A stretch of DNA of 64,000 bases from Streptomyces triculaminicus (GCF_017349075.1 NZ_JAFMOF010000002.1:1178001-1242000); one strand, 5' to 3'; positions 1-9,138 are shown, numbered from the stretch's first letter. Notes: a model not told the origin generated them from the sequence alone. Program-made: numbers and translations.

Positions 1-172
1 GTCGCTGGCCGCCTGCGACCTGATCATGCTTCAGTTCATCGGCTTCGGCCTGGCCGTGGCCGTCGTCATCGACTGCACCCTGGTACGCGCCCTGCTCGTA
101 CCCGCGATCATGTCGCTGGCCGGCCGGGCCAACTGGTGGCCCGCCAAGCGGTTGCGCAGAGTGGCCGAATAG
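1..172 (+). CDS. MMPL/RND-family transporter, C-terminal fragment
   Basis: Only the last 57 codons are in the window; the gene is cut by its left edge and stops at TAG 170-172. The fragment holds one hydrophobic helix ([20 protein letters not shown]) followed by the basic tail [16 protein letters not shown]. The pattern of a last helix with D...LVR.LLVPA and then a NWW.P..LR end is characteristic of actinobacterial MMPL exporters, which move lipids or other hydrophobic compounds across the membrane by proton motive force. The cargo cannot be judged from this fragment. The next gene is a lipid acyltransferase, but 82 nt with a separate possible promoter separate them. Confidence 0.8.
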   Translation, partial: SLAACDLIMLQFIGFGLAVAVVIDCTLVRALLVPAIMSLAGRANWWPAKRLRRVAE

Positions 173-254
173 ACACTCTCCCCATGATCCCGCCCTCCGG
201 CTAGCGTGCCTCGGCGCGGGGGTCAGGTCGCTCGGACAAGGGGCTTGTCGAACA

Positions 255-1001
255 ATGTTCTACTACTTCTTCAAGAACATCGTGCTCATACCGCTGTTGC
301 GGTGGGTCTTCCGGCCGAAGGTCGAGGGCATGGAGCACCTGCCGACGTCCGGGGCCGCCATCATCGCGGGCAACCACCTGTCGTTCTCCGACCACTTCAT
401 GATGCCGGTGATGGTCAAGCGCCGGATCACCTTCCTCGCCAAGATGGAGTACTTCACCGGTACGGGCCTGAAGGGCCGGCTCACGGCGGCGTTCTTCCGC
501 GGCATCGGCGGGATCCCGGTGGACCGCTCGGGCAAGGAGGCGGCGCAGGCGGCGGTCGACACGGCGCTGGGCGTCCTGGAGCGGGGCGAGCTGCTCGGCA
601 TCTACCCGGAGGGGACGCGCTCGCACGACGGGCGGCTGTACAAGGGCAAGGTCGGCGTCGCCGCCATGGCGCTCAGGTCGGGGGCCCCGGTCATTCCCTG
701 CGCCATGATCGGCACCTTCGAGGCGCAGCCGACCGGACGGCGGCTGCCGCGCCTGGTGCCCATCACCATCCGCTTCGGCGAGCCGCTCGACTTCTCCCGC
801 TACGCGGGGATGGAGGACCAGCGTGCGGTGCTGCGCGCGGTCACCGACGAGATCATGTACGCGATCCTCAAGCTCTCGCGGCAGGAGTACGTCGACACCT
901 ACGCCACCGAGGCCCGGGCGGCGCTGCGCCTTGCGCCCCCGCCCGCCGGTCATGACGTCGCCGCGCCGGCCCGGCCGACCGGCCGGTCCGCCGCGGCCTG
1001 A
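255..1001 (+). CDS. plsC: 1-acyl-sn-glycerol-3-phosphate acyltransferase (PlsC family)
   Basis: 248 aa, normal length for the family. It should transfer an acyl chain to lysophosphatidic acid on the inner membrane face, giving phosphatidic acid. The catalytic HX4D motif is H41-LSFS-D46 and the substrate-binding PEGTRS motif lies at residues 118-123; FRGIGGIPVDR (81-91) is the usual block between them. The N-terminal stretch FFKNIVLIPLLRWVF is a likely membrane anchor. ATG 255 is preceded by AAGGGG at a rather long distance, and a TAGCGT box at about 203 could be its -10. The gene converges on lepB across a shared hairpin. Streptomycetes carry several PlsC paralogues, so the acyl-acceptor preference is open. 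Confidence 0.88.
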   Translation: MFYYFFKNIVLIPLLRWVFRPKVEGMEHLPTSGAAIIAGNHLSFSDHFMMPVMVKRRITFLAKMEYFTGTGLKGRLTAAFFRGIGGIPVDRSGKEAAQAAVDTALGVLERGELLGIYPEGTRSHDGRLYKGKVGVAAMALRSGAPVIPCAMIGTFEAQPTGRRLPRLVPITIRFGEPLDFSRYAGMEDQRAVLRAVTDEIMYAILKLSRQEYVDTYATEARAALRLAPPPAGHDVAAPARPTGRSAAA

Positions 1002-1011
1002 CCGTACGTCA

Positions 1012-1060
1012 TCCCGCTTCCGTCCTGGGCACGCCGCCGGCGCGCCCAGGACGTGCGGGA
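1012..1060. terminator. bidirectional hairpin between plsC and lepB
   Basis: CGTCCTGGGC (1021-1030) pairs perfectly with GCCCAGGACG (1044-1053). The pairing is extended outside by TCCCGC/GCGGGA (1012-1017 with 1055-1060). It fills the gap between the two convergent stop codons. There is no T-run, which is usual for GC-rich actinobacterial terminators. Confidence 0.65.
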
Positions 1061-1064
1061 GTTC

Positions 1065-1919
1065 CTACCGGCGGCGCCGGCGCCAGAGCACCGCGGGCAC
1101 GGCCGCGGTGAGGGCCAGCGCCCCCGGTGCCACGGTCGCCGCGGCGCTCAGGCCCCGCTGGTCGAAGGTGTCCGGAACGGGCAGCGTGTCCCAGCGATTG
1201 AGCGGCCAGGCGATCACCACGGCACGCCCGACGACGTCGTCGACGGGCACGAAGCCCTGGCCCGGACTGTCCTGGTGGTAGCGGGAGTCGGCCGAGTCCT
1301 GCCGGTGGTCGCCCATCACCCAGATCTTGCCCTTGGGCACGGTCACCTTGAACTGGCCGCCCCGGCCGTTCTGCTCCTCGGTGCTGCAGGGGGTGTTCCC
1401 GGCGAAGACGTAGGGCTCGTCGAGCGCCTTGCCGTTGACCTTCAGCGGGCCGGTGCCCACACACTCCACCGTGTCGCCGGCGACTCCGACGACCCGCTTG
1501 ATGAGGTCCTTCTCGTCGGCGGACGGCATGAGCCCGACGAAGCTGAGGGCCTTCTGCAGGGCGTTCGGCTCGGCCGTCGGCTCGTCCCGCAGCCAGTTGT
1601 CGGGGTCGCGGAAGACGACGACCTCGCCCCGCTCGGGCTCGGAGCCGAACCACGGCGTCAGCTTGTCGACCAGAACGCGATCGCCTATCTGCAGCGTGTT
1701 CTGCATCGAGTTCGACGGGATGGAGAACGCCTGCAGCAGGAACGTCTTGATGAGCAGCGCCAGCAGCAGGGCGATGCCGATGAGGAAGGGGAACTCCTTC
1801 CAGAAGGAGCGCTGCTGCCTTGCCTGCCTCCGGCCTCGCGTGCCGTCCGTCCGATCCCCGTCGTCCGGCGGGCTGCCGCCCCCGGCGACGGGATCGTCGG
1901 TCTGTGCTGGATTCCCCAC
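1065..1919 (-). CDS. lepB: signal peptidase I
   Basis: 284 aa. It cleaves signal peptides from secreted preproteins on the outer face of the membrane. A 40-residue acidic/basic cytoplasmic tail is followed by one membrane helix (about 43-63) and then the S26 box SIPSNSMQNTL with catalytic Ser71. The second box IKRVVGVAGDTV supplies the general-base Lys141, and MGDHRQDSADSR is conserved box E. The C-terminus ends with a second hydrophobic stretch and a run of arginines, so it is probably a two-helix protein, as in several Streptomyces type I peptidases. It is a lone copy here, not in a sip cluster. This window encodes many exported proteins it could process. Confidence 0.93.
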   Translation of the reverse strand: MGNPAQTDDPVAGGGSPPDDGDRTDGTRGRRQARQQRSFWKEFPFLIGIALLLALLIKTFLLQAFSIPSNSMQNTLQIGDRVLVDKLTPWFGSEPERGEVVVFRDPDNWLRDEPTAEPNALQKALSFVGLMPSADEKDLIKRVVGVAGDTVECVGTGPLKVNGKALDEPYVFAGNTPCSTEEQNGRGGQFKVTVPKGKIWVMGDHRQDSADSRYHQDSPGQGFVPVDDVVGRAVVIAWPLNRWDTLPVPDTFDQRGLSAAATVAPGALALTAAVPAVLWRRRRR

Positions 1920-2128
1920 GTGCTACTCCTCAGTCTGTGCTGCGGCCCGCCCCCGTCCGCGGCGCAGGCCCACCACTTACTCAACGAGCGGGAGTTCCGG
2001 GCCGCACGAGCCGGCGCCGGCCGGCCCGGGGAAATTGTCGCCGATGCCGGTACGCCCGCGATCATCGGGGGCTCCGCAGGAGCACCGTACGACCCCGCGA
2101 GGCCGCCGCCGTACGCCCTTACCGGCCG

Positions 2129-2716
2129 TCAGCCGGTGGCCGTCTCCCACAGGATCCCGGCGAACGTCGCGACGACGGCGACGGCCACCGCGCCGGCGCC
2201 GCCGCGGAGGAGCAGGGGCCGCCACAGGCTCGGCCGGCCCAGTGCCGTGCGCTGAGAGGAGAGGCAGGCCGTCATGCCCGCCGGAGCGATCAGCACCGTG
2301 ATCGCGAACCACCACCACGCGTAGACCACGGGCGCGCCGACATGCCCGCCGAACACCGCCGCCCCCAGCCCCGTGGCGCCCACGGCCGCGGCGGACGTCA
2401 CGGCGGACGTGGCCGGGGTCCACCACAGGGCGTCGCCGCCCCACCGGCGGCCCACCCGGTGGGCGAGGGTGACGGTGGGCATGACGAGCGCGAGGGTGAC
2501 GACCGAGCACACCACCGTCAGCAACGCCGTCAGGATCGGCACGCCGAACACGAGGAAGAAGGCGGGGCTGTCGGCCTCCGGGTCGGGATCGGGACGGGTG
2601 AGGCCCCAGCCGAACAGAGCGGCTCCCACGATCCAGATCTCGACAAGCTGCGCTGCCGTCGAGGTGGCGATCGCCGACCACGTCCACACCCTGCGGCCTG
2701 CGGTTTTCGTGTTCAC
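2129..2716 (-). CDS. hypothetical multi-pass membrane protein
   Basis: 195 aa, not recognised as a named family. I count about four hydrophobic helices: near residues 20-40, 52-80, 105-150 (probably two) and 175-192. A polar Asp/Pro-rich loop (RPDPDPEADSP) lies between the first two. A Trp-rich stretch VVYAWWWFAIT lies in the third segment. The start is an ATG whose upstream region (2717-2785) has no strong Shine-Dalgarno. Both neighbours are on the same strand but separated, so no operon is implied. Codon usage is typical of the window, so it is probably real. Confidence 0.6.
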   Translation of the reverse strand: MNTKTAGRRVWTWSAIATSTAAQLVEIWIVGAALFGWGLTRPDPDPEADSPAFFLVFGVPILTALLTVVCSVVTLALVMPTVTLAHRVGRRWGGDALWWTPATSAVTSAAAVGATGLGAAVFGGHVGAPVVYAWWWFAITVLIAPAGMTACLSSQRTALGRPSLWRPLLLRGGAGAVAVAVVATFAGILWETATG

Positions 2717-2785
2717 GCCCCCATGATCCGCTCTGCTTCGAAGCGGTGGACCGCGGGGGTCGGGTTTCCGTGACCGGCGGCGGAA

Positions 2786-3100
2786 TCAGCCCTTCCGGCG
2801 TTTGGCGAGGGTGGTGGCGATGACGGGGAGCAGCAGCTCGAGGGCCCGGCTGACGGTCGCGACGGGGATCCCGGTCCGCGCGGCGACGGACTCGGCCACG
2901 GGAGCGGAGATCCGGGCCAGGACTCCGGACATCAGCCCGCCGCCGGGCCGCTCGCCGAAGTCGGCGGGAAGCGCGGAGACGGTGGCCGCCACGACCTGCC
3001 TCGCCCCCTCGGAGTCGGTGCCGAGCTCCCCGGCGAGTTCCTGGATCCGGTCCTCGCCCAGCTCCTCGAGGACGTCATCGCGCAGCGCGTCATCTCCCAT
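2786..3100 (-). CDS. DUF937/YidB-like small protein
   Basis: 104 aa from the chosen ATG at 3100; a longer reading would begin at 3175 but its first 25 residues are Arg-rich and non-conserved in style. The protein has an acidic helical N-terminus (DDALRDDVLEELGEDRIQELAGELG), then a Gly-rich linker (GERPGGGLMSG) and a C-terminal helix VSRALELLLPVIATTLAKRRKG. This is the layout of DUF937 (YidB-like) proteins, whose function is not settled. It is probably cytoplasmic. It lies head to head with the lipoprotein L,D-transpeptidase gene, sharing a 214-bp divergent region. Confidence 0.68.
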   Translation of the reverse strand: MGDDALRDDVLEELGEDRIQELAGELGTDSEGARQVVAATVSALPADFGERPGGGLMSGVLARISAPVAESVAARTGIPVATVSRALELLLPVIATTLAKRRKG

Positions 3101-3314
3101 GCGCCCGACATTACGCGGAGGCGACCGCCGGCGTACGGAACGTAGCGCGGCACACCGCCGGGCCGCGCTGAACAAATGTTTCTTTCTTCGTGCAACCGTA
3201 CAAGCTTGTCGATCATCTCTAGGAGTGTGGTGGGGGGTGCCGTCGACCGCAGGTAGGACGGCAAAGCAGGGCCCGCCGCGTCACTTTCGTCGCTGTAGAG
3301 AAAGGTCGACTCAC

Positions 3315-4496
3315 GTGCACGTCGCAACGGGCCGTCGCTCCGTCCTGTTGGCATCCGCGCTCATGGGCTCCCTGGCGCTCTCCGCCTGTTCGTCGGGCTC
3401 CGGCGGTTCGGGCTCCGACGCCTCGGCCGAGGTCCGCGTCAGCGTCACTCCGGGCGGCGGCCAGGACGTCGCGCTCGGCGCGCCGATATCGGTGAAGGCC
3501 GACGGCGGCCGCCTGACGGGGGTGGAGGTCAAGGACGACAAGGGGCAGAAGGTCGAGGGGCGGATGGCCGGTGACGGCGCCACCTGGACCTCGGAGAGCA
3601 AGGTCGGCCCCAAGACCACCTACACCGTGCGCACCACCGCGAAGGGCGGCAAGGACGGCAAGGGCAAGGAGTCCTCCGCCACGACCACCTTCACCACCAA
3701 GTCGGCGCCGAGCGTCAACAAGCTCACCAACACGCCGGGCAACGGGGAGACCGTCGGTACGGGCATGCCGGTGTCCATCCTCTTCGACCACCCCGTCGAC
3801 AAGAGCAAGCGCGCCGAGATCGAGAAGTCCCTGACGGTCACCACGCAGCCGAAGGTGGAGGGCGCCTGGGGCTGGGTGAAGGACTGGTCGGGGCAGGACC
3901 GCGTCGACTGGCGGCCCAAGACCTACTGGCCGTCGGGGACCAAGGTCGCCGTGAAGGGGAACCTGACGGGCGTCGACTCCGGCGAGGGCGGCTGGTTCGC
4001 CCGGAACTACGACTTCGGCTTCACCATAGGCGCCGACCACAAGGCCGTCATCGACGTCCCCTCGCACACCCTGACCATGTACGAGGACGGCAAGCCGGTC
4101 GGCACCATCAAGGGCTCCGCGGGCTCGCCCGTCGACCCCACGCGGGGCGGCATCCACACCGTCCGCAGCAAGAACGCCGCCGAGACGATGGACTCCGCGA
4201 CCATCGGCCACGGCAACGAGTGGATGCTCGACTCCAAGTGGGTCACCCACCTCACCGCCTCCGGCACGTTCCTGCACTCCGCGCCGTGGAACAACTCGGT
4301 CGGCGTGGAGAACAACAGCCACGGCTGCTTCGGCATGACCACCTCCGACGCCAAGAGGGCCTACGACTTCCTGTCCATCGGCTCCACCGTCGAGGTCAAG
4401 AACACCACCAGCACCAAGGTGACCGACGTCGGCAACGGTCTCGAGGTCTGGCAGGAGAACTGGGAGCAGTGGCAGAAGCGCAGCGCGCTGAAGTAA
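3315..4496 (+). CDS. L,D-transpeptidase lipoprotein (Ig-like plus YkuD domains)
   Basis: 393 aa from GTG 3315, chosen because GAAAGG sits 8 nt upstream and the reading begins directly with a lipoprotein signal: RRSVLLASALMGSLALSAC with lipobox cysteine about residue 25. A Ser/Gly linker, two Ig-like segments (about 40-240) and a C-terminal YkuD domain follow, with HGCFGM carrying catalytic Cys about 338 and partner His about 336. Such enzymes make 3-3 cross-links between diaminopimelate residues of peptidoglycan and are the target of carbapenems. The domain order matches mycobacterial LdtMt2-type enzymes. It is monocistronic and ends in a strong terminator. Confidence 0.93.
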   Translation: MHVATGRRSVLLASALMGSLALSACSSGSGGSGSDASAEVRVSVTPGGGQDVALGAPISVKADGGRLTGVEVKDDKGQKVEGRMAGDGATWTSESKVGPKTTYTVRTTAKGGKDGKGKESSATTTFTTKSAPSVNKLTNTPGNGETVGTGMPVSILFDHPVDKSKRAEIEKSLTVTTQPKVEGAWGWVKDWSGQDRVDWRPKTYWPSGTKVAVKGNLTGVDSGEGGWFARNYDFGFTIGADHKAVIDVPSHTLTMYEDGKPVGTIKGSAGSPVDPTRGGIHTVRSKNAAETMDSATIGHGNEWMLDSKWVTHLTASGTFLHSAPWNNSVGVENNSHGCFGMTTSDAKRAYDFLSIGSTVEVKNTTSTKVTDVGNGLEVWQENWEQWQKRSALK

Positions 4497-4510
4497 CCCG
4501 GCTTCCTTCG

Positions 4511-4550
4511 TCCGCGGGAGAGCGACCTGCTCTCCCGCGGATTTTTTATT
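4511..4550 (+). terminator. intrinsic terminator of the L,D-transpeptidase gene
   Basis: Perfect 13-bp stem (4511-4523 with 4529-4541), loop GACCT, then TTTTTTATT. This is the most classical rho-independent terminator in the window, 15 nt after the stop codon. Confidence 0.93.
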
Positions 4551-4913
4551 CCAAAAATAGGTGCCCCCGACATTCACTCCCCACGGTTATGGAGGTGTCA
4601 CGGACGGCGATGCCCGCTGTTATCGCCGCCACATAGCGGGGTCGGTTGTCTTTTCGTTACACAGCATTCCTCGGGCCGCTCGTTTCCTGGGTTCCGGCGC
4701 GGCTAGCGTATGTAATTCATAAAATCAACTCTCCGTAAACTCTTGACGGCGTACAGGCGCGCCTCACACCATTCACCTCATGGACTGGATCGGGCCACGG
4801 TGTCCGATAGTCGATGACCACCGGTCCACACCTTCCGAACAACCTCGGGCTCCGGCGTCGCCAGCCGGTATCCGGGCATGCTGTTCCCCCCTCCAGTGAA
4901 GGCGAAGACATAT
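4551..4913 (+). other. long gene-free region and probable 5' leader of the permease
   Basis: No credible gene. The region is AT-richer than its surroundings, especially 4709-4745. A TAGCGT box (4704-4709) could be a -10, which would give a leader of about 200 nt. A TTGACG at 4743-4748 lacks a good partner. The stretch 4799-4837 contains partly complementary GGTGT and ACACC blocks that might fold. I can assign no known riboswitch class. Confidence 0.35.
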
Positions 4914-6401
4914 ATGAGTGACCGCACCCTCACTGCGGCCGACCCCCAGCCCGGCGTTGCCGCGCCGGCGACGACGTCCCCACACGTCGACGCCGGTGAC
5001 GCGGGCTACAGCAAGGACCTCAAGTCCCGCCACGTGAACATGATCGCGATCGGCGGTGCCATCGGTACCGGTCTGTTCCTCGGCGCCGGTGGCCGTCTCC
5101 ACAACGCCGGCCCGTCCCTCTTCATCGCGTACGCGGTCTGTGGGCTCTTCGCCTTCTTCGTCGTCCGTGCGCTCGGCGAGCTGGTGCTCTACCGTCCCTC
5201 CTCCGGTGCGTTCGTCTCGTACGCCCGTGAGTTCATGGGGGAGAAGGGCGCCTACACCGCCGGCTGGCTCTACTTCCTGAACTGGGCCACGACCGGCATC
5301 GCGGACATCACGGCCGTCGCCACCTATACCCACTACTGGAGCATGTTCAGCGACATCCCGCAGTGGGTGCTCGCCCTGATCGCTCTCGCCGTCGTCCTCA
5401 CTGTGAACCTGATCTCGGTGAAGTACTTCGGTGAGATGGAGTTCTGGTTCGCGATCATCAAGGTCGCCGCCATCTCCATCTTCATGGTCGTCGGCATCTT
5501 CCTGCTGGCCAGCCAGCACAAGGTCGGTACCACCACCCCGGGTCTGGACAACATCCTCGACCACGGTGGCATCTTCCCGACCGGTGTCGTGCCGATGCTG
5601 ATGGTCATCCAGGGTGTCGTCTTCGCCTACGCCTCCGTCGAGCTGTGCGGCGTCGCCGCGGGTGAGACCGAGAACCCCGAGAAGATCATGCCGAAGGCGA
5701 TCAACTCGATCATGTGGCGTGTGGGCCTCTTCTACGTCGGCTCGGTCATCCTGCTGGCGCTGCTGCTGCCGTACACCTCCTACATCGTCGGCGAGAGCCC
5801 GTTCGTCACCGTCCTGGGGAAGATCGGCGTGCCGTACATGGCCGGCGTGATGAACCTCGTCGTCCTGACCGCGGCGCTGTCCAGCCTGAACTCGGGTCTG
5901 TACTCCACCGGCCGCATCCTGCGCTCGATGGCCATGTCCGGCTCCGCGCCGAAGTTCACCGGCCTGATGAACAAGGGCCAGGTGCCCTACGGCGGCATCC
6001 TGCTCACCGCGTTCTTCTGTGTCCTCGGTGTCGGTCTGAACTTCGTGGTCCCGGCGGACGCCTTCGAGATCGTCCTGAACTTCGCGGCGATCGGCATCAT
6101 CGGCACCTGGGGCATGATCATGGTCTGCTCCCTGCTGTTCTGGAAGCGCTCGCAGGACGGACGGGTCACCCGCCCCGGCTACAAGCTGCCCTGGGCCCCG
6201 TACACCCAGATCGTCACCCTGGTCTTCCTGGCCGGTGTCCTGGGCATCATGGCCTCCGACGAGGGCGCCAGCCGCACCACCGTCATGTGCCTGCCCATCA
6301 TCGTGGCGGCCCTGGTCGGCGGCTGGTTCCTGGTGCGCGGTCGCGTCGCCCGGGTCCAGCGCGAGGCCGAGCTCGAGCGGGCCGGTGCCGAGCAGTCGTA
6401 A
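4914..6401 (+). CDS. APC-family amino-acid permease (GABA permease/AnsP-like)
   Basis: 495 aa from ATG 4914, preferred over ATG 4878 because GAAGG lies 11 nt upstream and the extra 12 residues add nothing conserved. A 40-residue cytoplasmic N-terminus is followed by the AAT-subfamily signature around helix 1, IAIGGAIGTGLFLGAGG, and then about 12 hydrophobic helices. LYRPSSGAFVSYAREFMGEKGAYTAGW after helix 2 and AYASVELCGVAAGETENPEK near the middle are conserved in proton/amino-acid symporters of the GABP/AnsP/ProY type. Substrate cannot be read from the sequence. It is monocistronic, closed by a 19-bp hairpin. T-containing codons such as GGT are somewhat more frequent than nearby, often seen in well-expressed genes. 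Confidence 0.92.
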   Translation: MSDRTLTAADPQPGVAAPATTSPHVDAGDAGYSKDLKSRHVNMIAIGGAIGTGLFLGAGGRLHNAGPSLFIAYAVCGLFAFFVVRALGELVLYRPSSGAFVSYAREFMGEKGAYTAGWLYFLNWATTGIADITAVATYTHYWSMFSDIPQWVLALIALAVVLTVNLISVKYFGEMEFWFAIIKVAAISIFMVVGIFLLASQHKVGTTTPGLDNILDHGGIFPTGVVPMLMVIQGVVFAYASVELCGVAAGETENPEKIMPKAINSIMWRVGLFYVGSVILLALLLPYTSYIVGESPFVTVLGKIGVPYMAGVMNLVVLTAALSSLNSGLYSTGRILRSMAMSGSAPKFTGLMNKGQVPYGGILLTAFFCVLGVGLNFVVPADAFEIVLNFAAIGIIGTWGMIMVCSLLFWKRSQDGRVTRPGYKLPWAPYTQIVTLVFLAGVLGIMASDEGASRTTVMCLPIIVAALVGGWFLVRGRVARVQREAELERAGAEQS

Positions 6402-6434
6402 CCCCCATATCGGCTGACCGGAACCGGTCGTAAA

Positions 6435-6476
6435 CGGAGGCGTCCCCCACGGCATCGGCCGTGGGGGACGCCTCCG
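6435..6476. terminator. perfect 19-bp hairpin between convergent genes
   Basis: Arms 6435-6453 and 6458-6476 pair without a mismatch around loop ATCG. It lies after the permease stop and before the stop of the convergent esterase gene, so it can act on both strands. Confidence 0.85.
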
Positions 6477-6578
6477 GCGTTGTGCCGCCGGAACCCCCGT
6501 GTGTCCCGGTGACACCGCGGTGCGAGGAGCGCGGCGTCCCCCGGACGTCCGGACCCGGACGTCCCGCCGCGCGTCCTC

Positions 6579-7694
6579 CTAGGGGAGGAAGGTCACCTCC
6601 GGGTAGGCCGCGGACGGCCCGTCGAGCAGCGGGCCGCGCGCGCCCCGCAGGTGCCGGTCGAAGAAGGCGCTCACATAGGCCCGGGTCAGGGCGGTCGCCC
6701 GGTCCTGCTTGAGCGTGCCGAAGGCGAAGGGGAGGGACTCCGGCGGGATGCGGTCCCCGAGGCCGAACCGGTCGACGAGCCACGGCGCGTCGGTGAAGGT
6801 CATGTGCCCGCCGTCGGGGACGTCGAGCCAGCGCTTCCAGCCGGTGAGCCGGTCCCAGGTGTGCTCCCAGTTCGCCCGGGGCTCGGGCATCTTCCCCCGC
6901 TGGGCGCCGAGCAGCAGCACCGGGCGCGCGAGGCCCTCGGCGGGCGGCTCGGTGAGGAAATTGCCGTCCATGTTGACCGCCGCCTTCACCCGCGGGTCCT
7001 CGCGCATGACCTCGACCGCGCTCGCCCCGCCGATCGAGTGCCCGGCCACGCCGACGCGCTTGCGGTCGATCACCAGGCCGCTGCCGGGGGCCGTCAGCCG
7101 GTCGAGCACGAAGCTGATGTCCTTCGCCCGGTTCGGCACGACGGGAAGGTCCGGCCTGTCGCAGATCAGGCAGTCCTCGATGCGGCCGCCGGGGAACTCC
7201 ACCGGCGCCTCGTAGGTGTGGTCGACCGCGGCCACGGCGTAGCCGCGGGAGGCCAGGTCCTCGCCCAGACCGGTCAGCGTGGCGCGGCTCATCCCGAAGC
7301 CGGGGGAGAGGACGACTAGCGGTCGCTTCCCCGGCGCGGGCAGCGCGTTGACGAGGCCGTGCGTGCGGACGCCGGCGACGGCCTCGGTGCCCAGGACCTT
7401 CTTCGCCAGCTCCTTCGAGACGTACGGCGCCCGCACGCCGTGCCGCACCGCCGCCGGATACCAGAGGGAGACCATCAGCTCGCGGTGGCCCGCGGCCGGC
7501 TTCCACGGGTCGGGCCGGGAGGAGTCGACCAGGTGCAGGGTCCGGGTGCCGATCGGCGCTCGTGTCGCCGGCGCCGGCAGCTCGGCCGGGGCGGGCGCGG
7601 GACGCGCCGCCGCGGCCGCCGGTATCTGCGGCGCGGCGAGGGCCGTCAGGAGTGCGGCGACGGTGAAGGACCGCCGTGACGTCGTGCTCATCAT
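6579..7694 (-). CDS. Tat-exported alpha/beta hydrolase (PAF-acetylhydrolase-like)
   Basis: 371 aa from ATG 7694. The N-terminus is a Tat-type signal: SRRSFTVAALLTALAAP then an Ala/Pro cleavage region. The hydrolase core shows the oxyanion region VVLSPGFGMSRATL, the nucleophile elbow GHSIGG (Ser about 220) and a late VPDGGHMTFTD supplying the His. The arrangement, with WYPAA early in the mature protein, fits the PAF-acetylhydrolase isoform II/dienelactone-hydrolase-like group of secreted esterases and lipases. The substrate is unknown. TAGCGT (complement of 7702-7707) ends 7 nt before ATG 7694, so the mRNA is probably leaderless. It shares a divergent region with the next gene. Confidence 0.85.
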   Translation of the reverse strand: MMSTTSRRSFTVAALLTALAAPQIPAAAAARPAPAPAELPAPATRAPIGTRTLHLVDSSRPDPWKPAAGHRELMVSLWYPAAVRHGVRAPYVSKELAKKVLGTEAVAGVRTHGLVNALPAPGKRPLVVLSPGFGMSRATLTGLGEDLASRGYAVAAVDHTYEAPVEFPGGRIEDCLICDRPDLPVVPNRAKDISFVLDRLTAPGSGLVIDRKRVGVAGHSIGGASAVEVMREDPRVKAAVNMDGNFLTEPPAEGLARPVLLLGAQRGKMPEPRANWEHTWDRLTGWKRWLDVPDGGHMTFTDAPWLVDRFGLGDRIPPESLPFAFGTLKQDRATALTRAYVSAFFDRHLRGARGPLLDGPSAAYPEVTFLP

Positions 7695-7979
7695 GATCGA
7701 CACGCTAGGCGGCCCGCGCCGCACCCGGCATCCGACTCAGGACGGAGAGCGGCCGCCCCGGCTCCTCCGCCCGGAGGAGCGCGGCGGTGTGACATGACGT
7801 CAGAGGGCGGCCCGGGGGCCCTGTGCGGGCGGTGGCCGCCTGAGCGACGATGGCCTCAAGAAGATCGTCCCCGATCGACGGGTCCACCGGACCCCGGAAG
7901 GAACGAACGAGAACATGCGCCTCGATGTCGCCCTCGGGCCGGCGGGACCACACGCCCTGCGAGGACCGGGAGCCCCGCG

Positions 7980-9041
7980 ATGACCGACGACTCCGTACTG
8001 GTACGCACCGAAGGGCGCGCCGGACACCTCACCCTCAACCGCCCCAGGGCCCTCAACGCCCTCGACCACGCCATGGTGCGCCGCATCGACGAGGCGCTCA
8101 CCGCCTGGGAGCACGACGACGCGGTCACGACCGTGGTGATCAGCGGCGCCGGCGAGCGCGGGCTGTGCGCGGGCGGCGACATCCGCTCGATCCACGACGA
8201 CGTCCGCTCCGGCGGGGGAGCGGCGTCGGCGGCGTTCTGGCGCGACGAGTACCGGCTCAACGCCCGCATCGCCCGCTACCCCAAGCCCTACGTCGCGATC
8301 ATGGACGGCATCGTGATGGGCGGCGGCGTCGGCGTCTCGGCCCACGGCGACGTCCGCGTCGTCACCGAACGGTCCCGCGTGGCCATGCCCGAGACCGGCA
8401 TCGGCTTCGTACCGGACGTCGGCGGCACCTACCTGCTGGCCCGGGCCCCCGGCGAGCTCGGCACCCACCTGGCGCTCACCGGCGCCGCGGTGGGCGCGGC
8501 GGACGCCCTGCTGTGCGGGCTCGCCGACCACTTCGTCCCGGCGGACGCGGTGCCGGCCCTCGTCGCGGACCTCGCCCACGAGGGGGCCGCGGACGTCCTG
8601 CCCCGCCATGCCCGTCCGGCGCCGGACGGTGAACTCGCCGGCCACCGCGAATGGATCGACGCCTGCTACGCGGCCGGAACCGTCGAGGAGATCGTGGAAC
8701 GGCTCCTCGACCACGGCACGCCCGACGCCAAGGAGGCCGCCACCACGATCCTCGCGAAGTCCCCGACCGCGCTCAAGGTCACGCTCGCCGCGCTGCGCCG
8801 GGCCCGGGGCCCTCTCTCGCTGGAGCGCGTGCTGGAGCAGGAATACCGCGTGTCGTGCGCGGCCCTTTCCACGCCCGATCTGGTGGAGGGCATCCGCGCG
8901 CAGGTCATCGACAAGGACCGCAGCCCGCGATGGTCCCCCGCCACCCTCGCCGAGGTCACGGACGAGGCCGTGGCCCGCTTCTTCGCCCCGTCCGGCGAAG
9001 GGGAACCCTCCCTCGTCGCCCCGGAGTTCACGAACGGCTGA
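7980..9041 (+). CDS. enoyl-CoA hydratase/isomerase family, 3-hydroxyisobutyryl-CoA hydrolase-like
   Basis: 353 aa from ATG 7980, with GGGAG 7 nt upstream. Crotonase fold: LTLNRPRALNAL, the first oxyanion-hole block GLCAGGDIRSI (about 60-70) and the second, MDGIVMGGGVGVSAHG. ETGIGFVPDVGGTYLLAR and a long C-terminal part (KSPTALKVTLAALRRAR, LSLERVLEQEYRVSCA, DKDRSPRWSPATLAEV) distinguish 3-hydroxyisobutyryl-CoA hydrolases of valine catabolism from ordinary enoyl-CoA hydratases, which end about 100 residues earlier. The gene stands alone rather than in a valine operon. An exact substrate is therefore inferred from family features only. Confidence 0.87.
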   Translation: MTDDSVLVRTEGRAGHLTLNRPRALNALDHAMVRRIDEALTAWEHDDAVTTVVISGAGERGLCAGGDIRSIHDDVRSGGGAASAAFWRDEYRLNARIARYPKPYVAIMDGIVMGGGVGVSAHGDVRVVTERSRVAMPETGIGFVPDVGGTYLLARAPGELGTHLALTGAAVGAADALLCGLADHFVPADAVPALVADLAHEGAADVLPRHARPAPDGELAGHREWIDACYAAGTVEEIVERLLDHGTPDAKEAATTILAKSPTALKVTLAALRRARGPLSLERVLEQEYRVSCAALSTPDLVEGIRAQVIDKDRSPRWSPATLAEVTDEAVARFFAPSGEGEPSLVAPEFTNG

Positions 9042-9095
9042 GCGCATCACGGCCGCCCCGCGCGCCCCGTCATAGCCCCGTCACAAGAAAGAAAC

Positions 9096-9126
9096 ACCCC
9101 GGCCGTATTGACGGCCGGGGTATTTC
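9096..9126 (+). terminator. intrinsic terminator of the crotonase-family gene
   Basis: 11-bp perfect stem (9096-9106 with 9111-9121), loop ATTG, followed by ATTTCT. Confidence 0.85.
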
Positions 9127-9138
9127 TCTGCGTATATT
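9108..9138 (+). promoter_or_regulatory. possible helD promoter
   Basis: TTGACG (9108-9113) and TATATT (9133-9138) are separated by 19 nt, longer than ideal. The -35 would sit inside the preceding terminator stem. A 7-bp inverted repeat TCCATGC/GCATGGA (9146-9152, 9168-9174) follows at the expected transcript start. Confidence 0.35.
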